From positions 1 through 27,681 of the forward strand of contig JBKHDD010000046.1 of assembly GCA_046541515.1 (NCBI GenBank): DNA of 27,681 bases, read 5' to 3'. Position 1 is the first letter of the stretch; each line of letters begins with the position of its first letter. The notes under the pieces are model-generated. The model was not told the origin of the DNA, made no database searches, and saw only the letters and a program-made list of their open reading frames with translations. The DNA comes from CAYFVR01 sp046541515. GTDB taxonomy: Bacteria > Desulfobacterota > Desulfobacteria > Desulfobacterales > Desulfococcaceae. This document shows, one piece after another, positions 13,187-20,822 of the stretch. The position numbers and the translations under genes are program-made.

Positions 13187-14541
13187 TGCGATGCCAGAAT
13201 CCAGTTTCGCCGGCGAAGATCGGCGATCCGACTTTCCACCACGTCCGGCAAGACCGGCCGTCCGTCCGAATGAATCCCCCGCCCCGTGATGATGAGCACC
13301 GTCCGGCGTCCCCGGTGGCGGGACGTCCGCAGAAATGCCTCGGTTTTTTCCGCCGCCTGGGCCGAAGTGAAGCCGTGCAGGTCCAGCTCCGCCTGGGGCG
13401 GCGGATAATCCCGAAGCCGCCGGCGAAGGCTGGGCCGCCGGTCCGCCGGAAGTTCGTCCTGCTTGCGGGACAACATCTCGGTCTGGTCCAGCCCCTCCAG
13501 GGCCGATTCCATCCACCGTTCAAATTCGTCCCGCTTCTCTTCCCGGCCGCGGTCCGCGGCCGGTCGGGTGGGGAAATCGGCCTCGGGTTCCGAAAAATAG
13601 ACGGAAAGGTCCGCGTCCTTCCCGAAAACGGGGATGCCGTGCCGGTTGGTTTGGGGCGGGGCGGGCCGGTGGCCTTCGGCCTTGGGACGGGGCGGCCGGG
13701 CCTCCGGGCTTCCCGGTTCGGGCGGCGGCGCCTCCTCGACGAAGAGATCTCCGAAATCGGCGTCGTTGTCGAAAACCGGCATGCCGTGCCGGTCGATTCG
13801 ACGAACCGGCCCCCCGGTCCGTTTTTCCGATTGGGGACCCTTTTGCCGCCATATTTTTTTGGCGGGTTGGGATTTGGCCGCCGGTTCGGGCCGTCCGGTC
13901 CCGCCCGCCGTTTCTTTTCGTGCCGCCGGTCTGGAAGATTGGGCCCCGCCCCTTTCCGTTTTCGATATTCGATTCTTCGGGGACGCCGTTCCCGGTTTTC
14001 CAGTTTGGAGCCCCGACGACGGTTTGCGGTTTTCCCCTTTTCCCGCCGGGGTGGAAGCCGCCGGCGGTCCCGACTTGGCCGGCGCCGCCGGTGAAGGCCG
14101 TTTTTTCTTTTTTTTCCGGGAGGAGGGCGGCGGGGGCCCGGCCGGTTTCTTTTTGCGCCCGCGAATCTTTCGGGGGCGGGTTTTGGCGGCCCCGCCTTTT
14201 TGGGGGGGCGCCTGGGAGGGTTCGCCGGGGCCGGACGCGGGCGTTTGGGTTCCCTCCGCGGTCTGGCCGGGCTTGGGCGCGAAAGGCGTCTTTTCCTCGG
14301 GCGCTTTGGGCGTGGGCCGCGGCCTGGGCTTTTCTTCCCGGACCGGGCGCGGCGAAGCGGTTTTCCTTTCCGACCGCGCGTCCCTGGCTTCGGCCGGGCC
14401 GGGCGCCGCGTCGCCGGCCTCGGCGGGCTTCCGGGCCTGGCGGTCCGTTTTCCCTTCCGGACGAGGCCGCGCCTCCTCGGTCGAGGGGGCGCGGCCTCGT
14501 CCGGCGAACCACTGAATCAGCTTTCGCAGAAGAGATGGCAT
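13120..14541 (-). CDS. Smr-domain protein with long low-complexity N-terminus
   Basis: A 473-residue protein. Only the C-terminal 90 residues form a recognisable domain: the Smr (small MutS-related) nuclease/RNA-binding fold with AELDLHGFTSAQAAEKTEAF (384-403), VLIITGRGIHSDGRPVLPDVV (415-435) and the closing KKRSGALIVYLRPP. LDLHG and the GRG-H loop are the conserved active or binding parts. Residues 1-245 are almost only Pro, Ala, Lys, Arg, Gly and Glu, with basic clusters such as SRKKKKKRPSP, and are probably disordered and nucleic-acid binding. Two copies of a 17-residue RHGxPVFxxDADxxxxF motif sit at 251-267 and 300-316. Smr proteins cleave or bind nucleic acid, including collided-ribosome mRNA in some bacteria. 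It follows mscS by 32 bases and overlaps the hydrolase gene. Confidence 0.85.
   Translation of the reverse strand: MPSLLRKLIQWFAGRGRAPSTEEARPRPEGKTDRQARKPAEAGDAAPGPAEARDARSERKTASPRPVREEKPRPRPTPKAPEEKTPFAPKPGQTAEGTQTPASGPGEPSQAPPQKGGAAKTRPRKIRGRKKKPAGPPPPSSRKKKKKRPSPAAPAKSGPPAASTPAGKGENRKPSSGLQTGKPGTASPKNRISKTERGGAQSSRPAARKETAGGTGRPEPAAKSQPAKKIWRQKGPQSEKRTGGPVRRIDRHGMPVFDNDADFGDLFVEEAPPPEPGSPEARPPRPKAEGHRPAPPQTNRHGIPVFGKDADLSVYFSEPEADFPTRPAADRGREEKRDEFERWMESALEGLDQTEMLSRKQDELPADRRPSLRRRLRDYPPPQAELDLHGFTSAQAAEKTEAFLRTSRHRGRRTVLIITGRGIHSDGRPVLPDVVESRIADLRRRNWILASQWERGDKKRSGALIVYLRPPAR
13594..13791 (-). repeat. Two copies of a short acidic-tailed peptide motif inside the Smr protein
   Basis: Residues 251-267 (RHGMPVFDNDADFGDLF; 13741-13791) and 300-316 (RHGIPVFGKDADLSVYF; 13594-13644) share RHG[MI]PVF, DAD and a final Phe, separated by a Pro-rich spacer. 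In an otherwise disordered region such conserved duplicates look like short linear binding motifs. Confidence 0.75.
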
Positions 14542-14573
14542 GGTTTTAATCGGTTCGGGGCAATCGGTTTGAA

Positions 14574-15224
14574 TTAATCGGTGCGCGCGTCCGAAGCGCC
14601 GGGGTGGACCAGCGATTTGGCTTCGAAAATTTGTTCGTTCAGGTCGATGGAGTTCCGGCCGGCCTTGCGCCGGATGAATCTTTGGAAAAATTGATTGTTG
14701 GGGATTTGAATCACGCTGGTTTCCCGCCCCTTTCCGTCGGTTTCCCGGATGAGGGTGAACATCATGTTGATGTTCACGACCTTCCCGCTGATGCCGCTGG
14801 TGAGGGAGGGGTCGATGACCTCGATTTCATCGCCGATCCGGAAGGGCTGGAAGATGAGCAGGATGAGGGTGCAGAGAAAATTGCTGAGGATCGACCAGAC
14901 CGCCACGAACCCCACCGCCACCAGGGTCAGCACGGCGGAAAGGGTGGTCCAGACGTTGTTGAGGCTCACGCCGGTTTGTTGCAAGGCCAGCAGAAGGCCG
15001 AAGACGAACAACAGCCATTTCAGCGCCAGGCGCAAGACCACCACGATGGCCGGGGTCAGGAATTCCTCTCGTTCCAGAATGTCGAGCCCGCGCCGAAGCA
15101 GACGAAACGCCGCCCAGGTCAACAGAATTACCACAAGAATTTTCACCGCGGGCAGTATGGCCCCCCCCATCGGCTCTGTTTCCATCCATTGGGCGATAGA
15201 TTTTACAGCGTCGGGAAAATTCAA
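14574..15224 (-). CDS. Small MscS-family mechanosensitive channel
   Basis: A 216-residue inner-membrane protein of the MscS type, shorter than E. coli MscS (286). Three hydrophobic segments are visible: about 22-42, 57-84 and 90-125; the last is the pore helix region (LTLVAVGFVAVWSILSNFLCTL). The beta domain follows, with FQPFRIGDEIEVID, SGISGKVVNINMMFTLI and SVIQIPNNQFFQRFI, the conserved MscS pattern. The large C-terminal cage domain is reduced to a short tail. It would release solutes under hypo-osmotic stress. The reading frame begins at a TTG (15224); an ATG at 15229 with a strong GAGGAGG before it is out of frame and stops after two codons. One extra T in the T run would join them. It lies 18 bases after nth. 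Confidence 0.88.
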   Translation of the reverse strand: MNFPDAVKSIAQWMETEPMGGAILPAVKILVVILLTWAAFRLLRRGLDILEREEFLTPAIVVVLRLALKWLLFVFGLLLALQQTGVSLNNVWTTLSAVLTLVAVGFVAVWSILSNFLCTLILLIFQPFRIGDEIEVIDPSLTSGISGKVVNINMMFTLIRETDGKGRETSVIQIPNNQFFQRFIRRKAGRNSIDLNEQIFEAKSLVHPGASDARTD

Positions 15225-15242
15225 AACATGCGCCTCCTCGGG

Positions 15243-15878
15243 TTACGGGGTTTTGTCCGGATAGTCGCACAGGTCGCGGAGGGGACAATCCGGGCAGCGG
15301 GGCCGGCGGGCGTCGCAGATTTCCCGGCCGAAAAAAATAAATCGAAGCCCCAGATCGTTCCACTCCGCCTCGGGAATGCGCGCCATGAGATCAAATTCCA
15401 CCTTCACCGGGTCCTTGTTTTCGGTCAACCCCAGACGACGGGAGACCCGGCCCACGTGGGTGTCCACCACCACCGCCGGAGCGCCCCAAATGGTGGAGCG
15501 GACCACGTTGGCGGTCTTGCGGCCCACGCCGGGCAATTTCGTCAACGCGTCCAGGGATTCGGGGACCTCCCCGCCGTGTTCCCGCGCGAGGATTTCCGCG
15601 CATTTCCGAATGTTTTTGGCTTTGTTCCGGTAGAAGCCGGTCCCGTGGACATGCCGCTCCACCTCGGCCTGGGGCGCCGCCGCCAGGGCCTCCGGGCTGG
15701 GGAAGGCGGCGAAGAGGGCGGGGGTCACGGCGTTGACCTGTCGATCCGTGCACTGGGCCGAAAGGATGGTGGCGATCAGCAGTTCGAAGGCGTTTCGATG
15801 GACCAGGGGCGTCTTGACATCCGGGTAGCGGCCCTTTAAAATCCGAATAATTTTGGAAATTTCCGGTTCTGTTTTCAA
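15243..15878 (-). CDS. nth: Endonuclease III (DNA glycosylase/AP lyase)
   Basis: A 211-residue base-excision-repair enzyme that removes oxidised pyrimidines and nicks the abasic site; the length equals that of E. coli Nth. Visible elements are LLIATILSAQCTDRQVNAV (33-51), the helix-hairpin-helix LPGVGRKTANVV (115-126) with the Schiff-base Lys121, VVDTHVGRVSRRLG with catalytic Asp139, and the [4Fe-4S] cluster C188-x6-C195-x2-C198-x5-C204 (CDARRPRCPDCPLRDLC). All catalytic and cluster residues are present, so it should be active. It is the first gene of a minus-strand run continuing into mscS, smr and the hydrolase. Its start faces the PP-loop gene across 91 bases, where both promoters must lie. 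Confidence 0.96.
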   Translation of the reverse strand: MKTEPEISKIIRILKGRYPDVKTPLVHRNAFELLIATILSAQCTDRQVNAVTPALFAAFPSPEALAAAPQAEVERHVHGTGFYRNKAKNIRKCAEILAREHGGEVPESLDALTKLPGVGRKTANVVRSTIWGAPAVVVDTHVGRVSRRLGLTENKDPVKVEFDLMARIPEAEWNDLGLRFIFFGREICDARRPRCPDCPLRDLCDYPDKTP

Positions 15879-15969
15879 TCTTTATCTCGCTTCCGATTTC
15901 GCTTCCGGCCCGGCCGCTCCCAAGGTTCGGGCGGGCACGCTTCGACGATCGGATGTTTTCAATGGCGCC

Positions 15970-16977
15970 ATGAATAGACTTTCTCGTCCGGTCCGCGGCC
16001 TCGGGCTCTGTTCCGGCGGGCTGGACAGCATACTCTCCGCTTTGGTGCTGCGGGATCAAGGCGTCGAGGTGGCGTGGATCAGCTTTGAAACCCCCTTTTT
16101 CACCGCCGAAAAAGCGCGCGCCGCGGCCGAGCAAACCGGCGTCCCCCTGCTGGTGCGGGACATCACCCCGATTTATTTGAAGATGCTGCGGCATCCCAAA
16201 CGCGGATTCGGCCGAAACATGAACCCCTGCCTGGATTGCCATACCCTGATGTTTCAACTGGCGGGGGAAGAGATGAAACGGTCCGGCTTCGACTTCCTGT
16301 TCAGCGGCGAGGTGCTGGGCCAGCGTCCCATGTCCCAGAATCGGAACTCCCTCCGCTACGTGGAGAAGCATTCGGGGTTCGACGGCTTCGTGCTTCGGCC
16401 CCTCAGCGCCCTTCGGCTGGAACCCACCGTTCCGGAGAGCGACGGACGGGTCGATCGGGACCGGCTGCTGGGGATTACGGGTCGGGGCCGGAAGGATCAG
16501 ATCGCCCTGGCCGAAGCCTACGGCGTGACGGAATACCCCGCTCCGGCCGGGGGCTGCCTCCTGACCGATCGGAATTACAGCCTTCGGCTGCGGGATTTGC
16601 TGGAGCGGGATCCGGACCCGCCCCTGGCTCGCATCCACTTTTTGCGGTACGGCCGCCATTTTCGGCTAACCGACACGGCGCGGCTGGTGGTGGGGCGGGA
16701 CAAGGCCGACAACATCGGTCTCATGGGGCTGTACGATCGTTCCCGCCACATCTACCTGAAAACCCGGGGGGCGCCCGGCCCGGTGGCCCTGCTTCCCGAT
16801 GCGAATTCCGATGTCGTCGGCGCCGACGAGGTCCGGGAGGCGGCGTCCATCTGCGCCGGATACAGCCGGGCGGGGAAGGAAGAAACGGCGGAAGTCACCG
16901 TTTTCGCCCCCGAAGGCCGGGAGCGAATTCGGGTCGCGCCCATGCCCACCGCCGCGTCCCGCCGGCGAATGCTCTGA
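15970..16977 (+). CDS. PP-loop tRNA thiolase-like protein (ThiI/MnmA-related) with a C-terminal RNA-binding-like domain
   Basis: A 335-residue PP-loop ATPase. The nucleotide loop is LCSGGLDSILSALVL (13-27, SGGxDS). NPCLDCHTLMF (85-95) supplies Cys87 and Cys90, and GGCLLTD (194-200) supplies Cys196. SGEVLGQRPMSQNRNSL (112-128) is a conserved-looking block in this family. This organisation fits enzymes that adenylate tRNA uridines for thiolation, often annotated as thiouridylases; a C-x2-C pair can bind an iron-sulfur cluster or carry sulfur. The C-terminal part (about 213-270: IHFLRYGRHFRL, LVVGRDKADN, HIYLKTRGAPGP) recalls the NFACT-R (DUF814) RNA-binding domain. No separate THUMP domain is present, so it is not classical ThiI. 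I preferred the ATG at 15970, since the in-frame ATG at 15853 overlaps nth and adds unrelated residues. Confidence 0.78.
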   Translation: MNRLSRPVRGLGLCSGGLDSILSALVLRDQGVEVAWISFETPFFTAEKARAAAEQTGVPLLVRDITPIYLKMLRHPKRGFGRNMNPCLDCHTLMFQLAGEEMKRSGFDFLFSGEVLGQRPMSQNRNSLRYVEKHSGFDGFVLRPLSALRLEPTVPESDGRVDRDRLLGITGRGRKDQIALAEAYGVTEYPAPAGGCLLTDRNYSLRLRDLLERDPDPPLARIHFLRYGRHFRLTDTARLVVGRDKADNIGLMGLYDRSRHIYLKTRGAPGPVALLPDANSDVVGADEVREAASICAGYSRAGKEETAEVTVFAPEGRERIRVAPMPTAASRRRML

Positions 16978-16990
16978 CCCCGGGAACCCC

Positions 16991-17057
16991 CCGACACGGA
17001 AATGCGCGGAAAGGGGGGCTTTCCGTCGGACGCGCCGAGGAAGCGGCCATCGCTTCC
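16991..17057. terminator. Cluster of hairpins between convergent genes
   Basis: CGGAAAG (17007-17013) pairs with CTTTCCG (17019-17025); the 3' arm extended (TTTCCGTCGG, 17020-17029) can instead pair with CCGAC and GGAAA at 16991-17002. A second hairpin, GGAAGCG (17039-17045) with CGCTTCC (17051-17057), follows. They sit just after the PP-loop stop and before the rlmN end, where transcription from both sides must cease. No T run follows, so the role in termination is inferred from position. Confidence 0.4.
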
Positions 17058-17123
17058 GGAATTCCAAGGCGCCGCGCGCGGGAACCGGAAGTTTGGCTGG
17101 TCCGCCGTCGCCCATCTGGGTTT

Positions 17124-18254
17124 TCACGGGGAACAGGGATCGGCCCCGGTTTCCGCCAACGGGCGGGAGCAATTCCCCCCGGCTCGGCTTTCGCCCGCCA
17201 GCTGGCCGCAGGCCGCGCCGATGTCGCGCCCCTTGCTATGGCGGATTATTGTCGTATACTGTTTCTGAATCAATATGTCCCGGAATTGGTTCACGGTCCG
17301 GTCGTCGGGGGCCTGGAATTCAGATCGATCGTGGGCGTTGAACGGAATCAGGTTGACTTTCGCCCGCAAAGGCCGCAAGAGTTTGGCAAGGCGAAGCGCG
17401 TCGTCCGGCGAATCGTTGATTCCCCGAATCAAGATGTACTCCGCGGTGATCCGGCCCCGGCGGGGCAGGGGAAAGCGGCGGCAGGCCTCCAGCAGTTCCG
17501 CGATCGGATATCGCCGGTTGATCGGCATGAGGCGCGAACGGGTTTCGTCGTCGGCGGCGTTCAGGGAAATGGCCAGGTTGACGGATGCTTCGCGTCCCAG
17601 CGCCTCGATTTCCGGCGCAAAGCCCGCCGTGGAAACGGTGACCCGACGGCGGGAGAAGGCAAGCCCCCACTCCGCGTCGGTGATGACCTTCAGGGCCTGG
17701 ATCACCGGCCCGAAATTGGCCAGCGGCTCGCCCATGCCCATGAAAACCAGGTTGGAAACCGGCCGGGGATCGTCGGCCGGCGCGTCGGCCATGGCGTCCC
17801 GAATTTGGGCGATGATCTCTCCGGCGGTCAGGTTTCGCCAAAACCCTCCGGCGGCCGTGCGGCAGAACCGGCAGCCCTGCGCGCAACCGACCTGACTGGA
17901 GATGCACAGGGTGTAATGATCTTTCTCGGGAATGCGGACGGTTTCGATGCGCGCCGCGTCGGCCAGGCCGAACAAATATTTTCGGGCGCCGTCTTCGGCC
18001 GTCCGGGTTTCGATCCTCTCCAGCCGGCCCAGGGAGAAGTTGGCCGATAGTTGTTCCCGGAGCGGTTTGCCCAGGTCGGTCATTTCCGAAAAGCCGTCGG
18101 CGTTCCGCTGGTAAATCCACCGGCCAATTTGGCCCGCGCGATAGGGGGCGATGCCGTGGTCCTTCAACCAGGCGGTCAGCGCCTCGCGGCTCATTTCTTT
18201 TATATCCGGTTTCAACGGGTTATCCGTCATCGGCCCATTCCGTCGCAAGTCCAT
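17124..18254 (-). CDS. rlmN: Dual-specificity 23S rRNA/tRNA m2A methyltransferase RlmN (radical SAM)
   Basis: A 376-residue radical SAM enzyme that methylates C2 of A2503 in 23S rRNA and A37 in some tRNAs. The iron-sulfur motif is ISSQVGCAQGCRFCRTAAGG (CxxxCxxC). SNLVFMGMGEPLANF supplies the conserved GEP block, VTVSTAGFAPEI and NLAISLNAADDETRSRLMPIN follow, then EYILIRGINDS and VNLIPFNAH. Near the C-terminus GRDIGAACGQLAG carries the methyl-carrying Cys. All hallmark residues are present. Two starts are possible: ATG 18254, used here, with GAGGAG about 17 bases upstream, or ATG 18230 (MTDNPLKP). The residues between are not conserved. Its promoter must overlap the divergent ffh promoter. It ends facing the PP-loop gene. 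Confidence 0.95.
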   Translation of the reverse strand: MDLRRNGPMTDNPLKPDIKEMSREALTAWLKDHGIAPYRAGQIGRWIYQRNADGFSEMTDLGKPLREQLSANFSLGRLERIETRTAEDGARKYLFGLADAARIETVRIPEKDHYTLCISSQVGCAQGCRFCRTAAGGFWRNLTAGEIIAQIRDAMADAPADDPRPVSNLVFMGMGEPLANFGPVIQALKVITDAEWGLAFSRRRVTVSTAGFAPEIEALGREASVNLAISLNAADDETRSRLMPINRRYPIAELLEACRRFPLPRRGRITAEYILIRGINDSPDDALRLAKLLRPLRAKVNLIPFNAHDRSEFQAPDDRTVNQFRDILIQKQYTTIIRHSKGRDIGAACGQLAGESRAGGNCSRPLAETGADPCSP

Positions 18255-18261
18255 AATTTGC

Positions 18262-18290
18262 TTGACATTACATTCTCCTCATTATAAATT
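18262..18290 (+). promoter_or_regulatory. Sigma-70-type promoter of the ffh operon
   Basis: A perfect TTGACA (18262-18267) is followed at 15-17 bases by the AT-rich TATAAATT (18283-18290), which offers TATAAA at 15 or ATAAAT at 16 bases. It is in a locally AT-rich stretch 37 bases before the ffh ATG, and no other candidate is as good in the gap between rlmN and ffh. Confidence 0.7.
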
Positions 18291-18326
18291 CAAGAGTTTT
18301 GATTCGGAGCCAAACGGAATAAATTT

Positions 18327-19658
18327 ATGTTTGATGCCCTCAGTAGCCGGCTGGATTCGGTGTTCAAAACCCTTCGGGGTCGCGGCAAACTCAGCGAAAA
18401 AAATATCGAGGAAGGCCTGCGCGAAGTCCGCATGGCGCTCCTGGAGGCCGACGTCCATTACCGGGTCGTCAAGACCTTCATCCAGGACGTCAAGGCGCGG
18501 GCCATGGGCCAGGAGGTGCTCAAAAGCCTGACCCCCGGCCAGCAGATCGTCAAGATCGTGCGGGACGAGCTGACCGAGCTGATGGGGGCGGAACACGTGG
18601 GCCTGAATTTGTCGGGACCCGCGCCCCAGGCCGTGATGCTGGTGGGCCTCCAGGGCTCCGGCAAAACCACCACGGCGGGCAAGCTGGCCCTCAAGCTCCG
18701 CAAGGACGGGCGGAAGCCCTTCCTGGTGCCCATGGACGTGCACCGTCCCGCGGCCATCGACCAGCTCCAGAAGCTGGGCGTCGAGCTGGGCGTTCCGGTG
18801 TTTCCGTCCACGACGGAGATGGACCCCGCGGAGATCGGTCGCCAAGCCCGGGAAACCGCCGCTTCCCATGGCGCGGACCTGCTGTTGCTGGACACCGCCG
18901 GCCGGCTTCACGTGGACGCGGAGCTGATGGACGAGCTGGTCCGGATACGGGACGTGGCGAAGCCCGCGGACATCCTGCTGGTGGCCGACGCCATGACCGG
19001 TCAGGACGCCGTCAACATCGCCAAGTCCTTCGACCAGACCCTGGACGTCGGCGGGGTGGTGCTGTCCAAAATGGACGGCGACGCCCGGGGCGGCGCGGCC
19101 CTTTCCATCAAGGCGGTCACCGGCAAGCCGATCAAGTTCATCGGCGTGGGCGAAAAGCTCTCGGCCCTGGAGCCGTTTCATCCCGATCGGCTGGCGTCCA
19201 GCATTCTCGGGATGGGCGACGTGCTCTCCCTCATCGAAAAGGCCGAGGCGGCCATCGACGAGGAAAAGGCCGTGGAGCTGGAGCGGAAGCTCCGCAAAAA
19301 CCAGTTCACCCTGGAGGACTTCCGGGATCAGATGGTTCAGATCCGGAAGATGGGCTCCCTCGGCGAAATTTTGGGCATGATCCCCGGCATGAGCAAGATC
19401 AAGGGGATGAAAAACATGGAGGTGGACGAGGGCGAGTTGAAGCGCATCGAGGCCATCATCAATTCCATGACGCCCGAAGAGCGGACCAGGCACGCCATCA
19501 TCAACGGCAGCCGGCGCAAGCGGATCGCGCGGGGCAGCGGCACCCAGGTGCAGGACGTGAATCGCCTGCTCAAAAATTACACCCAGGTCATGAAAATGAT
19601 CAAAAAACTCAACAAAGGCGGCATGCGCGGGATGGGCCGCGGCATGTTGCCCTTCTGA
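18327..19658 (+). CDS. ffh: Signal recognition particle protein Ffh (SRP54)
   Basis: A 443-residue GTPase that, with 4.5S RNA, brings ribosomes making membrane proteins to FtsY. The N domain (1-90) contains LSEKNIEEGLREVRMALLEADV; the G domain has the P-loop GLQGSGKTTTAGKL (107-120), PMDVHRPAAIDQL, LLLDTAGRLHVDAELM, and LSKMDGDARGGAALS; the M domain (about 320-443) is Met- and Lys-rich, with LGMIPGMSKIKGMKNM, RHAIINGSRRKRIARGSGT, the signal-sequence and RNA-binding part, and a Gly/Met-rich tail. The length is usual. It is the first gene of a long plus-strand operon and is followed by rpsP after 22 bases, the common ffh-rpsP-rimM-trmD-rplS order. Confidence 0.98.
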   Translation: MFDALSSRLDSVFKTLRGRGKLSEKNIEEGLREVRMALLEADVHYRVVKTFIQDVKARAMGQEVLKSLTPGQQIVKIVRDELTELMGAEHVGLNLSGPAPQAVMLVGLQGSGKTTTAGKLALKLRKDGRKPFLVPMDVHRPAAIDQLQKLGVELGVPVFPSTTEMDPAEIGRQARETAASHGADLLLLDTAGRLHVDAELMDELVRIRDVAKPADILLVADAMTGQDAVNIAKSFDQTLDVGGVVLSKMDGDARGGAALSIKAVTGKPIKFIGVGEKLSALEPFHPDRLASSILGMGDVLSLIEKAEAAIDEEKAVELERKLRKNQFTLEDFRDQMVQIRKMGSLGEILGMIPGMSKIKGMKNMEVDEGELKRIEAIINSMTPEERTRHAIINGSRRKRIARGSGTQVQDVNRLLKNYTQVMKMIKKLNKGGMRGMGRGMLPF

Positions 19659-19680
19659 CGTTCAAGGAGAACCGAAGATC

Positions 19681-19935
19681 ATGCCAGTAAAAATGAGACT
19701 TGCCAGACACGGAGCCAAAAAACGTCCCTTCTACCGGGTGGTCGTGGCTCACGGCGAATCCCCCCGGGACGGACGTTTCCTGGAAATTCTCGGCACCTAT
19801 AATCCTCTCGTGGAAACCGATCAGGTTCAGCTGAACGGCGACCGGGTCAAATATTGGATGGATCAGGGCGCGATCCCGACGGATACCGTACGCAGCATCT
19901 TGAAAAAGAACGGATTCTACGCCACCCCAGCCTGA
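19681..19935 (+). CDS. rpsP: 30S ribosomal protein S16
   Basis: An 84-residue ribosomal protein, the normal length. It begins PVKMRLARHGAKKRPFYRVVV and continues with SPRDGRFLEILGTYNPL and VKYWMDQGAIPTDTVRSIL, the complete S16 pattern. It binds 16S rRNA and helps early 30S assembly. CAAGGAGAACC precedes the ATG. It follows ffh by 22 bases and precedes khpA by 47, where AAAGGAGGCGGAGC gives a very strong ribosome site for the next gene. Confidence 0.98.
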   Translation: MPVKMRLARHGAKKRPFYRVVVAHGESPRDGRFLEILGTYNPLVETDQVQLNGDRVKYWMDQGAIPTDTVRSILKKNGFYATPA

Positions 19936-19982
19936 CCGGAACCACTCCCTGATTCTCGACACCCTGATAAAGGAGGCGGAGC

Positions 19983-20213
19983 ATGAAAGAACTGATTACC
20001 TATATCGCCCAAGCCCTGGTGGATCATCCGGAGCAGGTGGTCGTTGAGGAGGTGGAAGGGAATCAGACCTCGGTCCTGGAGCTTAAGGTTGCCAAGGAGG
20101 ATCTGGGAAAGGTCATCGGGAAACAGGGGAGGACCGCGCGGGCCATGCGCACCATTCTCAGCGCGGCGTCCGCCAAGGTGAAGAAACGGACGGTGCTGGA
20201 GATCCTGGAGTAA
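19983..20213 (+). CDS. khpA: KH-domain RNA-binding protein KhpA
   Basis: A 76-residue single KH-domain protein of the KhpA (YlqC) family. The RNA-binding GxxG loop is VIGKQGRTARAMRTIL (residues about 46-61), preceded by ELITYIAQALVDHPEQV and VLELKVAKEDLGK, and ending VKKRTVLEILE. It is the usual length and position, between rpsP and rimM, and probably acts as an RNA chaperone, in some bacteria as a heterodimer with KhpB. The strong AAAGGAGGCGGAGC site before the ATG suggests high expression. It ends 17 bases before the rimM start. Confidence 0.95.
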   Translation: MKELITYIAQALVDHPEQVVVEEVEGNQTSVLELKVAKEDLGKVIGKQGRTARAMRTILSAASAKVKKRTVLEILE

Positions 20214-20230
20214 TTCACGAGGCGGTTCCG

Positions 20231-20818
20231 GTGGAAAACGGCATGATTCGCATTGGCCGGGTGGCGGGGCCGCACGGCGTGACGGGCTGGGTCAAGGTTC
20301 GGCCCGACGACGCCGATTCCGAGGCCTTCGTCGCCGGACGGGCCGTTCGACTGGTGGGCCGGGACGGGGCCGCTTTGGAAATGGAAATTCGCGAGGCCCG
20401 TCCCCATGGGAAATTCTGGCGGTTGCGGTTGTCGGGCGTCTCGGACAGGGCGGCGGCGGCGGCCTTGTCCGGCGCGGAGATTTGCATGGCGAGGGGCGAT
20501 CTGCCGGAATTGGAACCGGACAGTTTTTATTGGGCCGACCTGGTCGGTCTTCGCGTCTACGACATTCGACCGCTTGCCGGAGAATGCGCTCCGGACCCGG
20601 CGGGCCGGACGTCCCCCCCGACCGTCGTCGCAGGGGATTCGGTCGACGCCGGGCGCTTTTTGGGCCGATTGGAATCCGTCATCGAAACCGGCGGCAACGA
20701 TGTTTACGTGGTGCGGGACGGCGACCGGGAAACCCTGGTGCCGGCCCTTTCCTGGGTGGTGGAAACCGTGGACCTGGCGTCGGGCGTCATGCGGGTAAAT
20801 TTGCCGGAAGGGCTTTGA
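20231..20818 (+). CDS. rimM: Ribosome maturation factor RimM
   Basis: A 195-residue 30S maturation factor that binds S19 and helps form the 16S head domain. The N-terminal RimM domain begins MIRIGRVAGPHGVTGWVKV and the C-terminal PRC barrel contains GRLESVIETGGNDVYVVRD, TLVPALSWVVETVDLASGVMRV. Between the barrel's first strand (LVGLRVYDI) and GRFLGRLESV there are about 28 residues rich in Pro, Ala and Gly, where typical RimM has a short turn (TEDGEFLG); this is why it is longer than usual (about 170-175). The start is GTG at 20231 behind GAGGCGG; the ATG at 20243 is a credible alternative. It is followed after 4 bases by trmD. Confidence 0.93.
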   Translation: MENGMIRIGRVAGPHGVTGWVKVRPDDADSEAFVAGRAVRLVGRDGAALEMEIREARPHGKFWRLRLSGVSDRAAAAALSGAEICMARGDLPELEPDSFYWADLVGLRVYDIRPLAGECAPDPAGRTSPPTVVAGDSVDAGRFLGRLESVIETGGNDVYVVRDGDRETLVPALSWVVETVDLASGVMRVNLPEGL

Positions 20819-20822
20819 GGCG

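Noticed and set aside
13187..13516. Upstream extension of the alpha/beta hydrolase frame
   Set aside because: This part is out-of-frame reading of the Smr domain, low complexity and without family similarity.
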